This document shows positions 1-9,371 of a stretch of 64,000 bases of DNA, piece by piece. The stretch's first letter is position 1. Every line of letters starts with the position of its first letter. A program made the position numbers and the translations under genes. The notes under the pieces are model-generated. The model was not told where the DNA came from, ran no database searches, and was given only the letters and a program-made list of their open reading frames with translations. The DNA comes from Fulvia fulva (taxonomy: Eukaryota; Ascomycota; Dothideomycetes; Mycosphaerellales; Mycosphaerellaceae): NCBI RefSeq assembly GCF_020509005.1, contig NC_063019.1, forward strand, positions 1,550,001 through 1,614,000, given 5' to 3'.

Positions 1-2
1 AT

Positions 3-1397
3 CGTCCTGCAGATGCTGTCCCGCAGAATCCATTCAGCGATGAGGCAGAATTCGCGACGCCGCCATTCTCCACGCCTATGTCTGAAGTTCCTCCGGCTGT
101 ATTGGGTGCATCTATGCCCGCCTCACCCGTGGAAGACACAACGGCAGAAGATCACAACGACGAGCAGCCAGTGCTGGCTACGGCACAAGCGGTCCGCATG
201 TCTCAAGCTAACACACCGCCGCTATCGCCTGTATATGGTGTTCGAGGATCCGGGAGTGCTTCGCAGCTGACAGAAGCTGTCCGTCAACAAAGTGCATCAG
301 CGCTCAGTACATCAGTCCAAAGCTCCGACTTGCCGGCACCTCCACCGATCAATGTTGACCGCAGGAGCTCAGACCCGCCCACAGATGGTCCAAAGCGTAC
401 TGATTGGGGCAGCATATTCAAGCGAGGCACCTTCTCGCGCAAGAAAAGACCCGAAGCTCTCGCCCCCGTCGAGACAGGCTTCAAGAACACCTCCCGGGAA
501 TCGATGAGGAACCAACCCATCCCTGCACATCTCATCGACCCCAATGCTCGGCGTCCATCGACTCTACGCTCAGCCTCTGGCACACCTGTCCGTACTCAAA
601 GCAAATTCCGAGAGGACCTGCCCGATACTCCAATCTCACCACCTGATTCGAGAACACAGTCGCCCGATGTACCGACAGTAGCTGGCGCCATGGCAGCTCG
701 TGAGGCAGGGAAGAATGTTCCACAGCCAATGGACATTCCGGGTCGAGTCGATAGGAGCGACACTCCAGTCAGCCAACACGTTCGCGGCCACGCTGCCATG
801 TCAGGGTCGCTTGCGTCCATTGACTCCGAGGGCTCTTGGCTAGCGAGCCGCTCATTGAAGCGCCAGTCAAATCAATCGATGCTGAGTAGGAATATCAGTC
901 AGCGCAGAGCAGAGTTCAGTGCCAGCTACGAGGAGCTTGGCGGAGACAAAGACGCAGAATATCTCAGTCGTAACCGTGCGACACACAAGGCCAGCAATCC
1001 GGCGCTTATGGGTGCAAGTCCGGATGAGGAGAGTGACGACGATGTTCCGCCAGAGATCGCGGACGACCCATTGACCGTCCACGGAAGCGTGCGGAGGAAG
1101 CCAACTCTTGTACAGCGCGATCCCCGTCTCAAGTCACGAGAAGGCTTGGTCACGGAATTTGCTTCCGCAGAACAAGTCGAAAGTCTGGCAGAGAGCCTCG
1201 ATGCCACACCTGATGACGACGAGTTTGAACCAGACTCACCAGGACCCCAGATGGAGCGAGCAAGAAGTGTCAACGTTGGCAGTCGCCACTCGAGGCAATT
1301 CTCAGCCGGGAGCGCAAAGCTGCTCGACGTGCGACGCACCTCAATGGACCTAATCAGAAACTCGACCACCCCTGAACCAAGACCAACAACACCATGA
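3..1397 (+). CDS. Ser/Pro-rich hypothetical protein, C-terminal part (5' end outside window)
   Basis: The frame is open from the left edge, so the first ATG at 78 is probably internal and the gene starts upstream of the window. About 464 residues are visible and end at TGA 1395-1397. They are rich in Ser, Pro, Thr and Arg, with basic stretches (IFKRGTFSRKKRPEAL), acidic patches (DEESDDDVPPEIADDP) and many SP/TP sites. This is the composition of a disordered, phosphorylated region such as a cytoplasmic tail or scaffold. No folded domain, signal peptide or membrane segment is visible in this part. I do not recognise the family. The tail is uninterrupted and has normal fungal codon use, so it is probably a live gene. 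Confidence 0.7.
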   Translation, partial: RPADAVPQNPFSDEAEFATPPFSTPMSEVPPAVLGASMPASPVEDTTAEDHNDEQPVLATAQAVRMSQANTPPLSPVYGVRGSGSASQLTEAVRQQSASALSTSVQSSDLPAPPPINVDRRSSDPPTDGPKRTDWGSIFKRGTFSRKKRPEALAPVETGFKNTSRESMRNQPIPAHLIDPNARRPSTLRSASGTPVRTQSKFREDLPDTPISPPDSRTQSPDVPTVAGAMAAREAGKNVPQPMDIPGRVDRSDTPVSQHVRGHAAMSGSLASIDSEGSWLASRSLKRQSNQSMLSRNISQRRAEFSASYEELGGDKDAEYLSRNRATHKASNPALMGASPDEESDDDVPPEIADDPLTVHGSVRRKPTLVQRDPRLKSREGLVTEFASAEQVESLAESLDATPDDDEFEPDSPGPQMERARSVNVGSRHSRQFSAGSAKLLDVRRTSMDLIRNSTTPEPRPTTP

Positions 1398-2256
1398 GGT
1401 CAGTGACCATGACGTCACGGCGTCATTTAGACCCAGTATTTCTTATGTTACCCCAAAAGCCGAACGATAGTCTCGGAGGTCTGATTCACAACACATGCAT
1501 TACGATACGATCTTACGATCATCAACGACACCGACTTACCTAATAAACACCCTCTGCACATTGGCCTTCGACATAATTGTTCGGCAAGAACCATCACAGC
1601 CAGGACGCAAGATTCGTCCTGGATTCACGGCATATTTCCCTAGTATCTTACAGCGCGCTTGGAGCGCCGCGGTTTGCTTTTCTCGTTTGAGCTTGATACC
1701 CCGTCGCTTGGATTGGGCGCCATCATCTGCATTGGGCTACATGGACTTGATCTGTATTTGGAAAAGGAAGAAAGAAGTTTGGAGTAGTCGGAAGAGTAGC
1801 TGGCTCTTGATGAGTCAAGTAGCTCAAGAACTTGTGCATAGTGGTCGGCCTTGTGTGCTTCAAAAGGAGCGTCGTGCCGTGGCTCGTGGCTCGTGGCTCA
1901 TCACTGGCGAATTCCACGATATGTAGGCTGACGGAGAGCATACATACATAGAGGTGGTCGCCAACGAAGCAAGGTCAAGGACGTTGTACAGAAAGTAAAT
2001 AGGATTTGTTGAAGGGGGAGAGAGTAGTTGATGGAAGCGATGAAAGGAACTTCTTCCAGTCTACCGAACGACATCGCTTTCGTGCTGCTTTGGTTGAACT
2101 CTGTGACAAGATCGGCCGTGACTCTGAACGCATCTCCCAAAGCCAGACGGACTGACTTCGACGTAGGCTATCACCTATATACTGCACGTTCCGGCAATAG
2201 CGAGCTCGGTCCAGACCCAATCGAGATCCGAAACAAGATCCCGAGAGCTGCATATA
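1398..2256. other. Intergenic, 3' side of the Ser/Pro-rich gene
   Basis: No convincing coding region was found; the open frames here have no family features. A perfect CREB/ATF-type octamer TGACGTCA lies at 1410-1417, just after the stop codon, and could be chance. The stretch ends at the 3' tail of the LINE element. Confidence 0.4.
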
Positions 2257-2270
2257 GATAGATAGATAGA
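2257..2270 (-). repeat. Tandem GATA tail at LINE 3' end
   Basis: Three and a half GATA units on the plus strand read as a TATC-type tail on the element's own strand. They directly follow the ORF2 3' untranslated region, as expected for a LINE that ends in a short tandem repeat rather than poly(A). A chance microsatellite is possible. Confidence 0.45.
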
Positions 2271-2485
2271 TTTGTCATTCCCCTGTTCTAGGACCCTATC
2301 CGGCCTATGCAGGTATATATCTATTGTTATGTACAAAGGGAAACCCGAATAGGTGAAAACCCTTCCCGCCCCCGACTACTCCTTATCTAGATTAGCTTTC
2401 CCTCTGAACGTACGTAGTCCATGTCACTACCCCGTTAGCCCCCGCTCCTAGCCGGTCTCGTCGCGCTGCGTCGTGTCCTCTCTTC

Positions 2486-5400
2486 CTACACTGCTCCTAC
2501 TAGGCGGTACTGTTCTAGCCAGCCCTTCTCTAGTATCCAGTTCGTAATGCGCCGTAGGTCTTCAGCGTTGTTAAGAAGTGCCCCAATCGTCCGGTTCCTC
2601 GCCTTTACCATCTACTCCCCCCTTCCTAGCGACCACCTCGGACAGACGAGGAGTGCGTGCCGTACGTTCTGGGAGCGATAGCCGCAGGGGCAGCTAGTAT
2701 TCGTGTATCCTGGGACCTTCCTCTATAATAGGTACCCCTAGAGGCCGATGTGTTCGCTTCGTAGTTGGGTTGCTATGCTACTCTATGCCCTCGTAAGGCG
2801 GTAGTGGATGAGCTTCGGGGGGTGCTTGACCGCGGATTTTGTAGCTGACCATTCCTTAGGTTGTCCCGCTAGCTAAGGGCGTCCACTATGCCCTACAACC
2901 TAGTTGTTCTACCTCTCTTTCTATAGTTGCTCTACAAACGATTTCTTACCTTCCTATTGTGTTGCTAGCTGTTCGTCCCTTGCCCGGTAGTTCGGCTCGT
3001 TTCCGGGTCGAATGTCCTTATACGCTAGTACTGATTCGCGGGCCCTTACGACTGCACTAGCGATGACCTTCTATACTAGGTACTGTGCCGACTTGCCTAA
3101 GTAGGAGGTCCGTAGTCCCTAGATGTATAGGTCGATCGGCGGTATAGCGGTCTCGTGCTTAAGCATCCTCGTTAGTGTCGACTTATATGCCCCGGTGACC
3201 TTCCTTAGGCATTGGTTTTGGATCTTCGCTAGCGGCGCGACGAGTCCCTTCGATAGGTAGGCCCTCTCGCCTAAGGACCACACTTAGCTGCTATAGGTAA
3301 GGACTGGCCGTACAATAGCCGTATATAGAAGTCGTGACTACCGGAAGTCCGCCCCCTATGTGGACGTAGTGAGCCTCTGGTATAATGCTATATTCTGTTC
3401 AGCTTTCCGTAATATTGCCTATACGTACTTCCTCTACCGTAGCGCCGGGTCCACCTATAGTCCGAGGATCCTGAGCTGATTTACCGGGTTAGTCGTGTGC
3501 CCCTATATCTAGATAGAAGCTTGTATATTGTGGAACCGTGGCCGGCGCGTAAAGTGTATCAGATTGTACTTTTCTAGGGCAAACCGAGCCCCGTGCCTCC
3601 TAGCCTAGTCCTCGCAGATCTTGTGCTTCTCTTCTAGTAGCCTACAGTTCTCCTTAGTCGAGGAAGACTACGCTAGGATGTTTGTGTCGTCTACGAAGCC
3701 GCTCGTAGCGGTGTTCTGGGATTCTAGGGCTAGGAGCAGCGTCGCTATAAAGAAGAGGAACAGAATAGGTGCTAGCGTTAAGCCTTGCGGGATTCTAGTG
3801 TGGACTACTTGAAATGGGCTTCTGTACTAGCCGACCAGGATCGACGTACTACGGTTTTGGAGGTAGGACCGTACGAAGTTAACAAGCTACTTAGGGAGTC
3901 CTTTCGACCTTAGGATATAGAGAAGCCGCGGGTGTGACACGTAGTCGAAGGCTCCTGATATGTCTAGGCTAAGTAAGGAAGCCACCTTGTCCCTATTCTT
4001 ATACTAGATGGCCTTTACCTAAGAGGTGATAAGTTCTATCGCGGATAGCGTCGATCGCTGTGGGCGCGCACCCATCTAGGTGTCCGGGAGTAGGGAGTGT
4101 TCCTCTGCCGCCTCGGAGAGTCTCGTTACAACTAGCTTCTCAAGCGCCTTCCTAAGAGTGTTAAGGAGCGCAATTGGGCGGTACGACTTCACCTGCGTAT
4201 AGTCTTCCTTCTGCGGCTTGCGTAGGACCACTGTCGTCGATTGTTTAAAAGCTATCGGGTGGTATCCGGTCTGTAGGCAGGCGTTAAAGATCGCTACAAC
4301 TGCTAGGGCTAGTTGATCTCTACACTTCTATAGTAGCTCGTTTGGGATCCCATCCGGCCCCGGGGCTTTCTTCGCCGGCAACTTCCTTAGCACAGCGGTA
4401 ACTTCTCCCTCGGACACCTCCTATTAGACCGCGATGCTAGGGGCTAGGGGAGTAGAGCTGTTTATGTCGCTTAGATCAGCCTCGACTAGGGGTAGGAAGA
4501 ACTTGCTAGCTAGTAGACGCGCCTTGGCCTCGGGGTCGCTAACCGGGCTACTAGGCGATTGTAGCGCTAGGATAGAGAAGGAGGGGCCCTATATAGGGTC
4601 CTGTCGGGCCCATTTCGCTAGCTTCCACATCCTCTCTAGCTTGCCGGCGATTTCTTCTACTATAGCCCTCTAGCCGACTGCTTTCTCCCTCCGTATTATA
4701 GCTTTCTTCTGTTAGCATGCCTCCCTATATACGTTCTAGGCCTCCTCGCTATAGCTGCTCGTCCACACCCGGCGGGCTCTCCTTGCTTCTCTTACTACCG
4801 CAGTGCACTCCGGCGTCCAGTATGGTTTAGACCATGTCGTTGGTTAGGCAAGCGGAACGTGAAGTGAGGTCGCTTTTCTTATTTCGTCTGTCAACCCCTG
4901 GACTGCTTCGTCTATCTCGTCTTTACTATTGTATTGCTGCTGCGCGATCTGGACTAGCCTCTTAGAGTCATCGAGGTACGCCTAGATGTTGGCCCAGTGG
5001 GCCTTTCCCTAGTTTGGCTTAGGGGTTCTCGCTGGTGTGCGTTGTATCTGTGTCGCAATAGAGGTCCTGACTAGCATGTGGTCTGACGACGCCTCGAGTT
5101 CATGTTCGATCCTATAGTAGGTTACCGTGTGGTAGTGGCTATCTGAGATCTAGGAGAGGTCGATCGTGCCTTAGAGTCCCCCTCTCTTCTAGGTGCCTAG
5201 GTCCTTCGGGGTATTAAGGGCAATTGCGTTGCTCGCTATCAAGTCGAGTACTTCGTCGGCTATAGGGTGCGGCTGCATAAGGCTTTCCTAGGAAGGGTGG
5301 TGTATATTGAAGTCTCCTACTACGATGTGGCACCCTTGTCTCTTGAGCGCACTATCTAGGTGTCTACAGACCCCTAGGTCGCGGCTAGACCTCGAGGCTA

Positions 5401-5746
5401 GCGGTTGTATGTATAGGTTGTGTATCCAGGTGCTACCCACGTAGAGGGAGGTAATATCGCCCCCGCCTTCTTCGTCTACGTAGTACACTACCTCCTAGTC
5501 GGATTCTAGTATGTCCTTGCTAATATAGAAGCACGTGCGGGGTCTGCCGTCGCCTCGTAGGCATGTCGTGTAGCCTAGTGACTTGTAGGTCGTTGGTCTC
5601 TTATGGTGCGGGTTAATCTATGGCTCCTGGATTGCAAGGACGTAGTGGACGCGCGGGTCCGCCTCGTGTAGGAAATAGTTCTAGACTATATCCTTACTAT
5701 AGTTGACGTTATACTGGATGATGCTAAGCGTGTCGAGGCTAGTCAT
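2486..5746 (-). pseudogene. LINE ORF2: endonuclease/reverse transcriptase, broken by in-frame stops
   Basis: The frame starts at ATG 5746-5744 and can be followed to TAG 2488-2486, 1087 codons. An APE-type endonuclease comes first, with GDFNIHH near 5310. Reverse transcriptase follows: APGPDGIPNELL near 4350, a SYRPIALLNT block near 4170, a PQG...LAPILFLFF block near 3770, and the catalytic FVDD near 3690. A C-terminal CPCGYRSQNVRHALLVC zinc motif lies near 2650-2692. All these motifs are in one frame (same coordinate modulo 3), so no net indel separates them. The damage seen is in-frame stops, for example directly after FVDDTNILA. I could not identify an RNase H domain with confidence. Confidence 0.85.
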
Positions 5747-7016
5747 CGGCATCGACAATCATTTCCTCTGTATCGTCCTGTGTCCTACTACCCTGTGCGT
5801 CCTGGTCTACGCCTATCGGCTGTGTACTAAAGGGGAGCCGGGCCTAGTTAGATTCCCTCGCCGTAGCTAGTAGAGCACGTGGCCTCCCGTACGCCCTAGG
5901 CTGCGCATCCTTTACATCGTTCTCGGCCCTAGGGCGCTTGTGCCCGACCGCCGCTAGTTAGTTCCGGTGTGGGCTAGCCTCACGGTCGCCGTAGAATCTT
6001 AGGGCGACGGTTCTGTTTGTGATTGCCTTGTTTTTCGCTAGTTTCCGCTGTGGGCATTCCGCACTATACGATGGGTAGTGCCCCGGACAGTTCGCGCACC
6101 GTCTCGTAGTCGATGTACAGTCCCTAGACATATGGTCTCCTGTACAGTTCGAGCAGGCCTGCTTGTTTGTGCACGTGTAGGTTTGGTGTCTATACTGTTA
6201 GCATTTGAAGCATTGGAGGACACGAAAGGATAAGGAGTGCTTTTCTACTGTCTTGAGGCTATATTGCCAGACCAGGCCTTGTTCTATCGCTAGATCCGCC
6301 GCTTTCGCGTCTTGTAGCTATACTATTAGCGCCGAGGCCTTCTTGCCTTCTGGCCATTTCCTATAGAGCCAAGTCGCCTTCTAGATTGGAGAGTTAAGAG
6401 TGACCGGGTTGTCCTCTTAGAGAGCGCGTAGGTGACCCTGGTTGGTTGGGTCAAACTCCTTAGGCATGTCGTGGACTAGGATCGTGAATTGTTTCGTTGA
6501 GACCTTCGCTAATGCCGTAACCTTAGATGCCCACTGTGGCTGTGCCTCTAGGTGCCTCCTAGCAGTAGCAGAGCTAGTATAGATCTGTAGAGTGCCGTTA
6601 GACTGTTGGTTCACTACGACCACCCCTAGTTGGTTAATTCGTTGGGCGAGCTCCTTGTTCGATAGCTTCGCAACTTCGGCCTGGTCTTCCTTTGCTGCAA
6701 TGCGGATCGTAACTGTATCGTGCGTTGGGCGGGGGCCTGGTATCGATGCCGCGACCGATGCCTAGCTATGGGGGTGTTGATTCCGGGTGGCCTTGCTAAT
6801 CGCCTAGGACGTCGTCCTCATTTCTTGTTGCCCTCGGTGATACGACAGTACAAGCGCCGTGCGTAGCTGAGTGATCATTACCTGTAGAGACCGGTAAGGG
6901 AGCTGATCGTTAGTTTCCATGCTTTTTGCGTCCTCTATAAGTTGCTGCCAGTTGTCCTGGGGGGGCTTCGCCTGTAGGGCCGTAGGCGCCGTTAGTACCG
7001 TAGCCTGGGCTGCCAT
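5739..7016 (-). pseudogene. LINE ORF1: gag-like protein with zinc knuckles, broken by in-frame stops
   Basis: A 426-codon frame runs from ATG 7016 to TAG 5741-5739. The C-terminal half holds three CCHC-type knuckles between about 6060 and 6200, including CSNCTGDHMSRDC and CANCPGHYPSYSAEC. These are typical of nucleic-acid-binding gag proteins of LINEs. Several TAG/TAA codons interrupt the frame (for example after MRTTS near 6804 and inside the first knuckle), at places consistent with Trp or Gln codons changed by C-to-T mutation. The native stop overlaps the ORF2 start codon. Confidence 0.8.
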
Positions 7017-7248
7017 TGCCTAGGAGTTGCCTAATGTAGCTAGGCACCTCCGCGGCGTTTGGAGCTGAAGAAACAGGGTGAAGAGAGCTTCAAGCTGTCC
7101 AGATTGAATGAGGTAGAACTCCCTCAGTCCTAGGGGCAGTGGCCTGCTTTTTATATCGTTGGAATGGCCTTGATAAGAGCTTTCGAATGTGTCGTGTTTT
7201 GGCGCAGAGATCGATGATTCCGCTATAGTTATCGTGTTCTTGCATATA

Positions 7249-7511
7249 TAATAAGCGAATCCGCACCGCACCCCTCCCTTCTGCAGCCTCTCCACAATGA
7301 GATCGTCTCTGTGTTATCGCACTCCGTCTGTCATGGCCTTGTCCCCGCGGAAAGTCAGTTAACAATACACCGCCTGATTATCTATCATGATGGACATATT
7401 TTCGATCTTTGGACCGCATCCACAATGACTTTTTGGACGATGCTGGTATATGGAGTTGGCGTGTGAGGAGGGAGGGCTTCGTACTACAGGTACTGGATGA
7501 TGGTTGAAATC
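7249..7511. other. Short gap between LINE and MFS relic
   Basis: No gene was recognised. It lies outside the candidate target duplication and would be the 5' flank of the MFS pseudogene. Confidence 0.3.
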
Positions 7512-9354
7512 ATGGCGACCCATACATCCGACGACGATAAGCCTGCGGGGGAAGGCCTAGAGGTCAACATCTCCATGAAGATAGAACTACCTGAGCATGA
7601 TGGAAATGGCAAGAACGATTACGACCACTTCCACTTCCACACTTAAGGCAGCGTCCGGCTTCAGCACGCAGGAACGCAAACCCTCATCCTCGTCCCTCAA
7701 CCCAGCAATGATCCTAACGATCCCCTCAACTGGTAAGACTACATACCCACCACCTCATCCCGTCACTCACCACTCCTCCCCATCCCACCACTGACTGACT
7801 CCACCTGCACCATCCAGGCCCAAACCCTACCGCACCTACATCGCCGCGCTCCTCTGTTTCGCCATGACAACGTGCAACTTCCTCGGCGCCGGGTCTAGCG
7901 TCGCTATCGTAGAAACCACCTATTCCTTCTTCGGCGGCGACGAAGACGCCTTGGGGGAGGAGGACTTCACGGCGAATCTCTCCAGGACGGCCTACCTCTT
8001 CACCACCACGGCTCTGATGCAGGGGCTCGGCAACCTGATCTGGATGCCTCTGATCGTAAAGTACGGTCGGCGACCGGTATACGTCGTCTCCTTCGCAATG
8101 TACACAGCTACAGCGATCTGGGCCGGGGCAGCGAGGAGTTATTCTCATGCGCTAGTTGCGAGGATCATGATGAGCTTTGCGGCGGGGAGTGGGGAGTGTC
8201 TTGCACCCTTGACGATTTCTGAGATTCTCTTCCTGCATGAGCGTGGGACTGTTATGGCGTGGTATACCGCGTCCCTGAATTTCGGGGGTGTCGATTGGGA
8301 CTATTGTCGCCGGGCTGATGACGATCCATCACAGCTGGCGCTACATTTACTGGGTAGCTACGGCTTTCATCGGGAAGCTTACAATCGTCGTCTTCTTCAC
8401 CTTGTCCGAGACCTCCTATAACCGGCGCCGACCCCTCCCATCGGCGGATTCAATTTTCAAATCCCAAGAAGCTGACCCGGCGCACACCCACGCCATACCC
8501 GCGAAACATTCCTATGCGGCCATGCCCACAGCCTCAGGCTCTAACACGGCACCCTCACAACCGAATCCCTCTGGACCCTCTTCCGCCGCCCCTTCCTCCT
8601 ACTCCTACTCCCACCCGTCCTCTGCACCACATTAGTAATGTCCGTAACCATCGGCTTCACCGTCGCCATCACCTCCAACTTCGCCACCGCCTTCTCAGAG
8701 CTCTACGCCTTCTCCACCTGGCAATCGGGCCTCTGCTTCACTGCCAGCCTGATCGGCTCAGGTTTCGGGATCTTCTTTAATGGGCGCTTCTCCGAGCGGG
8801 TTGCGGATTACTTCACCAAAAGGAATAGCGGGATCAGGGAGCCTGAGTTCAGACTTCCCGCGATTAGCATAGGATTAGTTACTGCGCCGTTGGCGCTGAT
8901 TCTGCTCGGGGCAGAGATTGAGCAGAGCTGGCATTGGGTCGTGCCGACTGTGGGGTTGGGTTGGGGCTGCTGAATTTCAGTATTGCGCAAGCGACGAATG
9001 TGTCGCTTGTGTATGTGGTGGATGCATACAGGCCTTTCGCTGGGGGGACGGTCGTGACGCAGCTCGCATTCAAGTGTGAGTGGTATTGACACTCGCGTGT
9101 CTTCATTTCATGACAGCAGCTAACGGATGAATCTAGCTTCTTTCGGCTTCTTACTGTCGTTCTATACAAATCCATGGATCGCGAAATCAGGGTATCAAAG
9201 CGCATTCGGAGTCATGGCAGCCATTGCTGCCGCTGTGTTGGTTTTGTGGATTCCGTTCTTCGTTTACGGCCAGCGGATCAGACATTCTGGTCTGCAGTGG
9301 TCGGTTATGCGGAATGCCGTGCAACGGAGCGCTGATCGCGAGAATGGCGAATGA
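7512..9354 (+). pseudogene. MFS transporter (DHA1-type drug:H+ antiporter family), multiply disrupted
   Basis: The parts read as a 12-helix major facilitator: NDPNDPLNW before helix 1, GNLIWMPLIVKYGRRPVYV (MFS loop 2-3 signature), then SIGTIVAGLMTIHHSWRYIY, and a C-terminal half ending at TGA 9354. The start is ATG 7512. Introns are likely at 7733-7817 and about 9074-9136. Four lesions break it: an in-frame TAA at 7644-7646, a one-base gain in a run of five G at 8284-8288, another frame change around 8470-8545, and a further one near 8955-8970. Family members of this type export small molecules at the plasma membrane. This copy cannot make a full-length protein. It converges on the transcription factor gene, only 17 bp away. 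Confidence 0.8.
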
Positions 9355-9371
9355 AGCAGTCGAGGCGACTT

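Larger units (their letters stand above)
2257..7240 (-). mobile_element. Tad1-like non-LTR (LINE) retrotransposon, RIP-type inactivated
   Basis: Two consecutive minus-strand ORFs encode a gag-like protein with zinc knuckles and an endonuclease/reverse transcriptase, the order found in Tad1-clade LINEs of filamentous fungi. The 3' end lies at the low coordinate, where the minus strand ends in a short TATC-type tandem tail. The 5' end is less certain: 7017-7240 looks like a 5' leader, and a candidate 8-bp target duplication TGCATATA occurs at 2249-2256 and 7241-7248. Base usage differs from the neighbours, with very many TAG/CTA triplets and few CpA/TpG. Both ORFs are interrupted by in-frame TAG or TAA codons where Trp or Gln is expected, as RIP would leave. 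It is non-autonomous as it stands. Confidence 0.85.

Noticed and set aside
2257..7240. Programmed stop-codon reassignment or readthrough to explain the many TAG codons
   Set aside because: Housekeeping genes in the window use TAG as a true stop (for example PP2A after TPDYFL), and the stops fit RIP-type mutation.
8421..8640. Introns explaining the MFS frame changes
   Set aside because: No GT-AG pair of suitable length joins the flanking frames without deleting conserved sequence, and the TAA at 7644 would remain.
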